This document shows, piece after piece, positions 11,251 through 20,731 of a stretch of 64,000 bases of DNA. The DNA lies in NCBI GenBank assembly GCA_025529335.1, contig JAMYHX010000011.1, positions 124,001 to 188,000 on the forward strand, written 5' to 3'. Within the stretch, counting starts at the first letter, position 1. Every line of letters starts with the position of its first letter. The DNA comes from Rhizopus sp. PT2906 (taxonomy: Eukaryota; Mucoromycota; Mucoromycetes; Mucorales; Rhizopodaceae). The position numbers and the translations under genes are program-made. The notes beneath the pieces were generated by a model that worked only from the letters and a program-made list of their open reading frames with translations, made no database searches and had not been told where the DNA came from.

Positions 11251-12586
11251 ACCATTTATTAAATCTATCATAAAACGACGCACTCTTGACATTCTCTTCT
11301 GTTTGATAATAATCAAAGTTTAAAAATTCTTGTTCCAACTGTAACCTGCATCTTGCTTCTTCCGTCACTGGTAAATCATCTACTGTTACAGGCAATGACA
11401 TCCTCTTTGTTGAATAAACAAGTCCATCATCCTTAAACTCGTTCTGTATGATCTTGTTTGATTTCTTCAAAAAAGCTCTGTTAGTTTTCAAGATGTGCAC
11501 CTATAGAATGAACCTACATCCAGTGGATAAGGTGACGGTAGTTGCTTCTTTTCTAATTTATCCCAGTCTAAGCCTTGAAACCATCTATGTGATTTGAACC
11601 TTTCAAAGTTATGGTGCCCTAGTCTTTGGTAAGGTGATTTGTCCAGCAACTATGATTGCATGAGGTGAGTATGTCTTTAAAAGAAATTAAATTTGCTTAC
11701 ACCAGTAAGAATGTCGATGCAGTCCATAGATATGACATCGTACACATTTTGTGGAAACACCAGTGGATCACATAATATTGAGTGAATCAGCTCTTCTTTT
11801 GATTTTGCTCTAAATGGACGCTTGATGTATGTTAGTGATGATCTAGATAATCTTTAAATATACACATATGCACATACCACGCCAAAAAGTAATTCAAATG
11901 CAACAATGCCCAAGCTCCACCAGTCAACTGAAGTAGAGTAGCCTTTCTTTGCGAGCATTTCAGGAGCCATGTAAGCAACGGTACCTGCTCTTGACCAAGC
12001 GAGTGGCTGATGTCGATCAAACTGAACGGCGATATTGAAGTCGGATAGATGAGCATAATTGTTTTGGTCGAGCAAGATGTTTTCAGGCTTTATATCTCGG
12101 TGGACTATTCTCCTTGTATGAATATAATTTAATGATAAGGCAATACATGCAACATAATGTCGTACTTGTGATTCAGGGAAATTCAGCTGCTGTTCTAAAT
12201 GAAAGCGCAAGTCACCGCCCAGCATTGGATCTAAAACGAAAAAGAGGGTGTCATCATCTTGAAAGGCGTAGTGCAAGTTGGTCAAGAGTGGATAATGATG
12301 AATGCGTTCCAGTATAGTTCTTTCTGTAATAATATTGCTGATTGCTCTTTGTTTGATGCATATTGATTTATCAATGTATTTTAAAGCATATTGTCTTTTC
12401 GTTCTTTTGTGTTGAACTATGCGCACTTTTCCAAATACTCCTTGTCCGATGATTTTTAATAGATGAAATTGGCTTAAATCTGGTTCTATTGTTCTTTTCA
12501 TAGTTAGTTACATTCTTTTTATCATGGGCCTTTATGATGCTTTTACCTCTGTCATCTTCATAATGTTTACAGCAGCATATTCCCAT
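11243..12586 (-). CDS. YANK/STK32-type AGC serine/threonine kinase, acylation motif at N-terminus
   Basis: Exons 12586-12547, 12485-11878, 11820-11701 and 11649 to about 11512 are clear. A C-terminal part follows from about 11500 to 11243. The kinase has the glycine loop GQGVFGKV, VAIK-type Lys (YALKYIDK), HRDIKPEN, and DFNIA in place of DFG. DFNIA together with GGDLRFHLEQ and the VDWWSLGI segment is the hallmark of the YANK/STK32 group. The start MGICCCKHYED looks like an N-myristoylation plus palmitoylation site (inference), suggesting membrane anchoring. The join to the C-terminal part is not solved: the frames meet across a 17-nt GT..AG piece (11512-11496 region), too short for a normal intron. 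The stop lies inside the SET1 3' end. Confidence 0.83.
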
Positions 12587-14462
12587 TGTTGATATGATTG
12601 TTATGTAGATACACAAACAAATAAAGAAAGAAAGAAAAAGAAAAGAGAAAGAAATAAGCCCTGTGAGATATTCTCTTTAATAAAGTGTAAACTGATACAG
12701 TGTTACAAGTCGGAGTCACAGAGATTGTTCCCTGGGTCACAGTTGCCATAGAAAAAAAAGAGACTCTGTTACAGAATAGGTCACTAATATAATTTATGTT
12801 TGTAGCATTTCATATTCATGCAATCTATTATTTTATCTTTTTTGTCTTGACTTTATATATAAAAAAAAAAATAGAGCAAAAGAGCACTTGTGTGGAAAAA
12901 CATCCCCATTTGACAACCGAGGCTTTCTGATATATGGTTTTTACTTTGTATAAGCTCTTCTCCTACTATGTGAAGAATACGACTTTGTTACTGATAAAGT
13001 CATTATGAAGCACACAGTGTTCCATAAAGATATTTTTTTATTGCAGCTGATCATATTTCTCACTTCATGGCACTATGCTCACCTATGAGCATTCAGTAGA
13101 ACATATAAAACTATAGATGTCATTTTCTCATTTGCATCATCACAGGGCTGCCTTTACATCATTGGAGTGATAGCCATACAGTGTCTCAAGTTCGATTTCA
13201 ACCAAAATAAAGTATATTTGTACTTTTAATCTTTTTGATTATTTGGTATTCAAGCATTTTTTAACCTTTTCTTTTTTCAATTGATTGTCTTTATTGTACT
13301 CACCATGTCAGATGTCAGCCAATCTTCTTGACATGTCTGATGAGAAAAATCATTGTAATACCTTATCATTAGAGCATATATTCTACTTTCATTATCTTTA
13401 TCAGATGACAGCATTAAATAGCAGTCATAGACTCTCCAGTTGTCGACTTGGCTGACCTTTATAGATATACCTGAAACTAACTGCGATTTAAAACCAGTCG
13501 AAAATCCACTTTACTTTACCACCAAAATGCGCACCTGTAACATATATTATGAGTCAGTGAATAGTCTATAATAGAGATATTACAATATTATCTTAAAAGA
13601 CGTTGGTGCATGATATTGTTTACCATTCCTAAAAAGCTTTTCTTATCGTGCATGAGCAGACAGTATCAGCAGCTTTATAAAAGAAAGCACTCTGGGAGCC
13701 TCTTAATAGAATAGAAACCACTCTGAACATAATGCATAAGTATAATAATGGGTCAATTTGTTTGTTCTGTAATGTAGCGAAAGAAATGCTTAGTGATGAA
13801 TGTGACAAGAATAATGTACTAGAGAAAGAGCGCGACTAGATAATATCATGCCAAGTGTAATTATGATTACAAGTTGTCTAATGAAATTAACAAACATCTG
13901 TGCGCAAAAATGGTATCATGAATATATTTGTTTTTTCTGGTGATTTTCTTTAAACTTTTTATCTATAGTAAAAGAGATCCATTATTGTAAGTTCATTAAC
14001 ATAAAAACAGCTTTAAAGAGAGACAACACACCGAATATTCTGCTTGTTTAATAAAGACAAACCAATGTAAAATCAGCAAAATGTGAAGCAGGTTACATCC
14101 ATAGTTCAAATAGTCACTATATAATGCTAATTTGATCATTATTTGCACTTAAATGATAAAAGGATACATTAGATAATACTAAATATCTCAATGTTTTTCA
14201 TTACCTTTTTCTTCACGAGGAGATTTGGTCTTTTGCTTTTTATTGGCTGAAGGACGGACTTTTTCTTACAATGAAGTGACAAAAATATCAGCAATGGAAC
14301 ATTGTGACGCTGAATGTGATTATTTAATCACTGTTGGGTTTTTGGGTTAACTCGTTCTTTCTTTCTTGTTTCTTATAAAGCTTATTTTTAATTATGTTGG
14401 GTAAAAACAAGAGAATAGGTGAACCTTATGGTTATTAAACAATCATAGCTACTCCTTTGATA
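12587..14462. other. 1.9 kb gene-free stretch
   Basis: AT-rich with no ORF of 60 codons from 12750 to 14456 on either strand. It contains the 5' flank of the YANK kinase and the promoter of the acyltransferase (polypyrimidine runs near 14355-14390, and a reversed CCAAT box near 14245). I see no tRNA, repeat array or transposon end. Confidence 0.6.
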
Positions 14463-15432
14463 ATGACAATCGTCATTCTACCACTTTTATTACTTTTATT
14501 ACGAAAGTTTAATGGATTCTATTACCGTTCAATCATGACGGTAGTATCACTTACTATCATGGCAACCTATGGTATGATTGCTGCTCTTATTTTCCCTGTA
14601 TTTGGATACACACAATATATCAATTTCACTGTCGCAAGAGGACATTATTATATCACTAAATTCTTTTGTGGTATCAAGGTCGTCCCTGAAGGATTGGAGC
14701 ATTTAGAGGAAAAGAGTCCTGTGATCTTTGTATGTAATCATCAATCAAGCATGGATATTATGTTGTTTGGTGCATTCTATCCAAAGAATACATCCATCGT
14801 TGCTAAAAAGGAGATAAAATATTATCCTTTCTTGGGATGGTATAGTATGTATTCAGTTCATTTACGATAGTGCGCACAGAAACTAATTAATATCTAGTGC
14901 GTCTGTCGAATGCTATCTTTTTAGATCGTAAGAATAGAGAAAATGCTATTAAAGAAGCTCGTAAGGCATCCGAGGATATTCGTCGAAAAGGAGTAAGTAA
15001 CATGACAATTGGATGATTTCTTATGACCCCGTTTTCTTTAGGTTAATGTTTGGGTATTCCCTGAAGGCACCCGTGGTCATGAATCTGAAGTCACTTTATT
15101 ACCATTCAAGAAGGGTCCATTCTATATGGCAGTTCAAGCCAATGTACCTATTGTTCCAGTAGTCATCGCCAACTATTCTCACTTGTATAATGCCAAAGAA
15201 AAGAGATTTCTATCTGGTGTCGTTCGCGCCAAAAGTAAAATTAATTTTCATATGATGACCCCAAAAAACATGTGCTAAAAGGCCCCATTTAATAGTTTTG
15301 CCACCTATCTCAACTGATGGTATAAAACAAGAATCCGCTGATATCGAAAAACTCGCTACTGAGTGTCGTAGACAAATGCTTGAAGTACTCAAGGAAATCA
15401 CACCTTCTGAAACTATGAAGAAGAAGCAATAA
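14463..15432 (+). CDS. SLC1: 1-acyl-sn-glycerol-3-phosphate acyltransferase (lysophosphatidate acyltransferase)
   Basis: Exons 14463-14844, 14898-14992, 15042-15234 and 15296-15432 give 268 aa, the usual size. Two hydrophobic segments at the N-terminus precede the catalytic NHQSSMD (motif NHx4D). The substrate-binding FPEGTR motif lies in exon 3 (WVFPEGTRGHESE), and the PIVPVVI motif follows. The enzyme transfers an acyl group to lysophosphatidic acid to make phosphatidic acid, a step common to phospholipid and triacylglycerol synthesis, at the ER or lipid droplet. An ATG at 14428 is out because it meets a stop after six codons, so the start is placed at 14463. Confidence 0.95.
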
Positions 15433-15520
15433 TAGTATATATAGACTCAATAAAACAAACAATAGTTTATTCTCTCTTTTCTTTTCTTTTTCGTCATGTT
15501 GTTTAAAAAAAGGTATACGT

Positions 15521-15883
15521 TTAAAGTTGAATCTGTTGACGGGAATTATATTTATGAACCAATGCCTAATACATATAAAATTAAGACATTCTTCTTTTCT
15601 TTGTACTTGTCTCATTTTACCTGGCAACCACAGAAACCTAGGAAACAAGCATAGACAATAGCAGCAGTAAAACAAGCTTCAGCTGTCGCGTTGGGATTAT
15701 CTGGGTCTGACGTGAATTCTGTCAAGACCTCTACTTTCGCTTTGAAGGCCGTGCCAAGTAAAACCTACAAGATGAGTTATGAAAACAGTCTATATAAAAC
15801 TTGCTTCTTACAAGAAAGATAATACCACAGAATGATAGCAGACTACAACAGGTAGCAGCTCCAGGACCAACAAATGTCTTCAT
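15521..15883 (-). CDS. V-type ATPase subunit f (YPR170W-B family)
   Basis: Exons 15883-15812, 15764-15621 and 15565-15521 join in phase to 86 aa; the yeast YPR170W-B product has 85. Features are a short N-terminus (MKTFVGPGAATCCSLLSFCG), one membrane span, a polar loop with TSDPDNPNATAEAC, a second span ending FLGFCGCQ, and a short polar tail. This two-span layout with the FCG(F/C)Q turn matches the small f subunit found in the V-ATPase Vo sector. Without the last intron the protein would stop two codons after Q, so the third exon is inferred from family length and a good acceptor. A transposon end lies 69 bp upstream of the start codon. Confidence 0.8.
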
Positions 15884-15940
15884 TTGAACACTCGAGAAAG
15901 AAATATGAAACTTGTAAAATGGCCACAGTCTCCTTTTCGT

Positions 15941-15951
15941 CATTCATTTCG
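15941..15951 (+). repeat. Target-site duplication, left copy
   Basis: CATTCATTTCG directly outside the left inverted repeat; matches the right copy at 10 of 11 positions. Confidence 0.8.
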
Positions 15952-15985
15952 GGAACGTTAAATTGCCACCGCAATTAGTAGTCAC
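15952..15985 (+). repeat. Left terminal inverted repeat of the MULE element
   Basis: GGAACGTTAAATTGCC followed by a diverged stretch ending AGTCAC. The 14-bp core at 15954-15967 is the exact reverse complement of 20219-20232. The outermost bases differ from the right end by a 2-nt indel. Confidence 0.8.
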
Positions 15986-16006
15986 AACTCGATCTATTGA
16001 AGAATA

Positions 16007-17041
16007 TTAGAAGCTATTTTTTTCAAATGTCTTTGACTTACCCCGATTACTGGCATCGTGATCAGTATCCCAGCATTCTCTTGCATTTGGGAAGGATGCG
16101 GTCTTGTTTATAAATTCAATGTTACAGTGACTGATTTTAGCAGATAGTTCAGGAAATGTCTCCTGAAAGAGCAGTAAGCAAAGGCCAGAAGGGTCAATGG
16201 CGAGGGCAGACAGGCTCTCTCTGGGTTTGGCAGCTTTTTTGTTTGACACCAACACACAGTCAGGATTACGACACAAGAACGATCCTTTGGCATTTGTCTT
16301 GATATCTTTGCCTTTTATAACCTTTCGATAGATGGGGTGGTCCAGCTTGGAGAAGCAGTACATGTATGTTTGTGATGTCATGTTTTCATTTGTGATACAC
16401 ACATTGATGTTCATACCATGCATGCACTGCTTCCACTTTCCACCATATCTTCTATATCCCTTTATGGTTGAGCCTATCCCCGTGCCTCTGTCTCCGGTGA
16501 ACATGATAGGGCAAGGCCTGCTTCTACCTTTTGCTAAATAGTTTATATAATAGTTAGTATTCATCAATCGTATATTACTGTGCTCTTTACCTTTCTTCCA
16601 TATCAAAAACGTTCTTTCTTTCGCGCACAAGCGTTTTCGAAAGCGGTCGTTTTGCATTTCGCACGTTCGTTTCAATTTGACTCTCTTTTTGGAATTATAA
16701 AAATTTCTGAGAGCTAAACGGTTACTGACATGTTGCTGGTGTATATTAATTGCTTGCTCAACGCTTGTTGCCATCTTTAAGTCTAAATTTGAAAGATTAT
16801 TTTCAATGGCTTGTATTGCTTTGCCTTCTGTTGACTTCTTTGCTTTTTCCAGCTTTCTTCGGACATTATAATATCCTGAACCAATATCTATATCGCCTGC
16901 CTTCGTTGCCATAGAAGATAGTCTTTTTAAGGGAGGATTCTCAGAGCTTTCGCTAGCAGTACATTTCAAGTTTTGCCGTAGAATTGGAACCCTTGTTATG
17001 TTAGCGCCATCAAAGTAGCTTTTCTGTTCAGTATGTTTCAT
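16007..17041 (-). pseudogene. Fanzor/TnpB-like (Cas12f1-like TNB domain) RNA-guided nuclease relic
   Basis: An intronless ORF of 344 aa. The central basic helix region (LRNFYNSKKRVKLKR) leads into IMFTGDRGTGIGSTIKG, then TNENMTSQTYMYCF, FLCRNPDCV and PRESLSALAI. This order is that of TnpB and eukaryotic Fanzor proteins: RuvC-II Glu (NENMTS), a zinc ribbon opened by TSxxC..C and closed by C..C, then RuvC-III (RD..SALAI). Decay is visible. The first zinc Cys is Tyr, the RuvC-III Asp is Glu, and no RuvC-I Asp can be placed because the protein starts about where that motif should be. It is therefore N-terminally truncated and probably catalytically dead. The ORF ends 55 bp from the element end, as in TnpB/Fanzor loci whose guide RNA runs off the 3' end. 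A domesticated protein is the alternative. Confidence 0.66.
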
Positions 17042-17459
17042 CCTAAGTTATAAAATGTTCTATAAGGAACTTTCATCAGGCTGTTATCCTCGCCAACCTG
17101 ATGATAGCTTTCAGAGATTATTGAAGGCAAGAGAAAAAAAGAAAAATAAAGTTGCTACTGATATCCTTGGCCGCGCCAAAGCTTATTTATCACACACAGA
17201 TTATGTCAAATGTTAGCTTCATACTATTTATCACATTGATGTTGCCACTTGCGTTAGATACAATGAAATGACTCATTTTCTTAATTAAAGTAGAATATCT
17301 CTACAGTATGAAATTAGCAATATCATCTCCATGTGTTCTGAATAGACATATAAGCCTTTCTACTAAGGTGAATATTTGCTATATTTTTTATTCAAATGGG
17401 TAATACTAGAGACGCTGCAATAGGATACTGCAAGATCCAAAAAAGGAAATCCCCACAGA

Positions 17460-20180
17460 TTATTTCAGGAGATCATACGAGCTTTTAATTACAGCCACGC
17501 TTCCTGTAACGAGGTAAATCAACAGATTATTGGTGCAGCAGGCCTTACAAAGTCTCGTGCTGATACAGTGAAACAAATCTGATAAATAACGCCAAAGTAA
17601 TAGTTCACGGCAAAGATGGCCTTGGTCTTCATTTGGGGCAGAAAACCTTTCTTGCTGAGCAACAGGGACAGGAGCATGAGGAGAAAAAGGCAGCTTGGTT
17701 ACGCGGCTGGCCAAAAAAATATGCTTGCACATCTTTGTTTGATTAGGGCAGCTGCAATTCTTCAGAAAGCCTTCTTTGATATCATCTCATAAAAGAGAAT
17801 GTCTTCAGTGAAGGATCTGCACTGATAGACATTTTCTTCGAGCTGTTCTACCATGGAACAGGCTACGTCGTAGTCAATGCAGTATGCTGCTCTTCTTTTC
17901 TTCGTTGGCTGTCAAGCGAAACCCACCAAAATCATGCACAGCTTTGATTGTATCCTGCCAATAATCTAACGCTACCACTTGAGATAACAAGTAGACTAGA
18001 CGATCTACACGTAAAGAGCGAGAGCGACAAGATAGAACGCCTTTAATTGGTTATGATACGATTCTATCAGATTGTTAGTGTGGAAAGAAACATTCTATAA
18101 ATAGACAGAAAAGTTAGATTTTAGTAAACTGGAACAATAATCATTGATGATTACCTGTCTCCACGCTTTGGACCACAATTCCTTTTGTTGTGCCAGCGAT
18201 AAATATTCTTTGTAAGCGAACTACTCGGGGTCTTATTCTTCCAAATGTGTCCAACCTTAGGGCGCCGTTACAATAATCATTTGAACGTCAGTGCTCCTAT
18301 CCTCAGATTGACGGCTCCTTATTCGACTTCCATTGTCAGATCATGTATCACCTTCATCTCAAGGTACTTTCAGGTACCTTGAACCAATAGATAAACCTTG
18401 ATCAAAGGTCGTCCCAGTTCTTCCCATTCTACATGGATGCTTTTAGGTCAGATAACGATATCCAATTATTGTTATTGTTCATAGATGTTAAAAAGTATAA
18501 ATGTCATTGTTTTATTTATCGTAAATAAAGATAATCATATATTTCAGTCTCACTAACTTATTGTCCTTTTCTATTCCTTTTATTATTATTAGTTTTTTTC
18601 TCTTACCTTTGTATTTGGTAAAACACCTTTCTCGGAAGCCACAGGCTGTTGAAGTACGCAAGGAATACTTCAAATTCCTTATTTTCAGCAAGGAACAGCT
18701 GATAAGCCAGATCGAATGCTTCTGGCGTTTCTGAGTACATCATGCTATTCAGATTAGCGCGAGCACGATCTCTAACCAGCTTTGTATCTTGAGTAGACTT
18801 GCTTATTTTCACCTAAACGTTACATAAGGTTTAACATATGCATCAATCCTATATTTAAAACTTACGTCTCTCTTGATGTGGGTTTCCCATGCACGCTTGA
18901 TATGCCAATGGCACAAGAGAATTTGAACAGAGCCTTCAAAGGCATCTCTAATTGCAGCTGTCTCGGCAAAACTACAATCTATCATAATTCGCTTCACGTT
19001 CAAAGAGAGGTTGGTCTTTATCCAGGTTAACCACTGATGCAAAGTAGGAATGGTTTCCATATCAGTGGTGAAAAAACAAACAGGTAGATCTCTGTTCGTG
19101 GTGTAGTTGTGAACGACGATAGTGAACAGGTAGCTACCTTTGGAGCAGTCCGTAATAGACTTGCATGTTTTGTGAGTGCTATCGATACACCATTCTTCAG
19201 CTTCTTCAAGGAATTTCTTCTGTCAATCAGATACCCATGAGATTAGGAAAGGGCTATTTTCATGGATACGAAAAAGAGTTGACCAGTTTTTTTCTTTTTC
19301 CAAATACTTCATCCACTTTTCACAACTATGCTTATCGCGACAACCTTTTCTTGATAGCTTGTTTATGTGAGCATTGATGATATTCTTTACATCTTGGTAA
19401 TTGATTAAAAGTGACATAGGGAAGCTACTGAATGACTTCTTCTTTTCAAGCTATAGAAAGTTAAATTATCATCGTGTTTAATAACAATACAAGGATGAAA
19501 GCAAGCATCATTACCTCAATGAGGCGTTCGCCATCAATATGTAAAAACTTCTTGATGGTTTTCCAGTCCATATTTTCGCTGACCTTTTCAGTTATCCATT
19601 GTTTGACCTCAAAAGGCAAACGAGAATTCGTAATTTCCTTGATATCCCAAGGACAGTGATCAGGATGCTCCCAGTGGTATTCAACATGGATTGTGCCGTC
19701 CGTCATGATATGTTTAATGATTTTGGCAGTGCAACCTATCCTGATAGAAGACTTCATAGTAATACGGGTCTTCTTAGGACGCATAAGCTCTAGTTCGTTA
19801 CTGCTACTACCTTGATCATTATCTACAGAAGATACAACGTTAGTAGTATCAATAGTACCTGTGCTATTCTTAGCTTTCTTCTTATCGGCACCAGCATGAT
19901 CACAAAAATAGAAGGTGGTGTGAACTGGCAAAGCTTCAAAAATGGGCTTCCCGATGAACTGGAGATTGCTTGTAACGGGATATTGTCGTTTAAATACCCA
20001 CTTAGAATGCGAGAACGCGTCTTTTTTGAACCATTCCTCGAACTTATCAGGCGTAATAGTGATGGTCTGACCACTTTCCTCATAATCTGGAACAGTAGGG
20101 CAAACAAAATCAGCAGTAATAGAGATGGAGATACTTTTAAAGTTGGTAGATATTTCAGTAATGTATATTTAATAATTGTG
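17460..20180 (-). pseudogene. Mutator-like (MULE) transposase, broken
   Basis: Coding pieces run from about 20180 down to 17460. An N-terminal DNA-binding region (EEWFKKDAFSHSKWVF ... HWEHPDHCPWD) is followed by an intron near 19512-19452. The RNase-H-like DDE core comes next: Asp in CIDSTHKTC (codon 19183-19181), Asp in MIDCSFAE (18979-18977) with CHWHIKRAW just after, and Glu in TNNLIESYHNQ (18064-18062). A SWIM zinc finger (CSCPNQTKMCKH) near 17730-17760 closes it. The DDE triad is still readable, but the gene is broken. TGA at 19225-19223 interrupts the frame where Trp is expected, and a one-base shift near 18030 separates AFYL from RSRSLRVDRLVYLL. In intact elements this enzyme cuts the terminal repeats to move the element. 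Confidence 0.82.
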
Positions 20181-20202
20181 TGGGCTGTTATGGATAAAGG
20201 GT

Positions 20203-20236
20203 GACTGTTTCTCTACAGGGCAATTTAACGTTATTC
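20203..20236 (-). repeat. Right terminal inverted repeat of the MULE element
   Basis: Read inward on the minus strand this is GAATAACGTTAAATTGCC followed by a diverged stretch ending AGTCAC. The core 20219-20232 matches the left end exactly in inverted orientation. Confidence 0.8.
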
Positions 20237-20247
20237 CATTCATCTCG
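20237..20247 (+). repeat. Target-site duplication, right copy
   Basis: CATTCATCTCG directly outside the right inverted repeat; one mismatch to the left copy. Confidence 0.8.
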
Positions 20248-20731
20248 ACTCGGATATTGAAACAATGTACTTCTTCCTCTCTCCTTCATTCTGTCACTTT
20301 GAGTATAAGAAACATAGAGGAATGAGTATGATGTTGGTATAAGCTGTAATATAAGCCCCTTTTATTGATAGTCCTCATAGCTAAACACTTACAAGTGTAT
20401 CTATTTAAATAACATCCTTACAGGTCACGTGCACTGTGACGTAACTTTGCTTTTTTTGAAATTAAGGAAATCGCAGTTTTTTCAACTTTTTCTCTTTTTC
20501 TTCACAGCAAAAAAAAAACCCTTCCCCCATTGTGTATTTTTTTTTTCCTTCTTCTTCTTTCTTTTAAGCGTTCATTCCGTTAAAAAAGAAAAAAGAACAA
20601 GAAAAAGCGTTTAATTCGACAAGAAGAATTAAATAATAAAAAAGCGAAAAGCCCATAATTACACAAGTAGAGAGAGATTTGCTTGCACGAAGATCTTCTT
20701 CATCTCTGCAATCATCTATTCATAGACGCCA
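20248..20731. other. Intergenic / promoter of the cyclin-protein gene
   Basis: 480 bp with long pyrimidine and A runs (20480-20640). Before the transposon landed this was probably the shared 5' region of the V-ATPase f gene (-) and the cyclin-protein gene (+). No gene seen. Confidence 0.5.

Larger units (their letters stand above)
15952..20236. mobile_element. Composite Mutator-like (MULE) element carrying a Fanzor-like ORF
   Basis: The ends carry a perfect 14-bp inverted repeat: AACGTTAAATTGCC at 15954-15967 and its complement at 20219-20232. AGTCAC recurs at the same inward offset on both sides. Directly outside lie CATTCATTTCG (15941-15951) and CATTCATCTCG (20237-20247), an 11-bp direct repeat with one mismatch. 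This fits the 8-11 bp target duplications of Mutator elements. The 4.28 kb between them contains only a broken MULE transposase and a Fanzor/TnpB-like ORF, both on the minus strand. The decayed coding regions and diverged duplication indicate an old, immobile copy. The insertion sits between the V-ATPase f gene and the cyclin-protein gene. Confidence 0.85.

Noticed and set aside
11496..11512. A 17-nt intron (gtaggt...ctatag) in the YANK kinase
   Set aside because: Far below the size at which the spliceosome can remove an intron; reported as an unresolved junction instead.
20679..20731. Upstream start for the CABLES-like protein
   Set aside because: It would need a non-ATG start in a different frame; the ATG at 20732 opens the phase-consistent exon.
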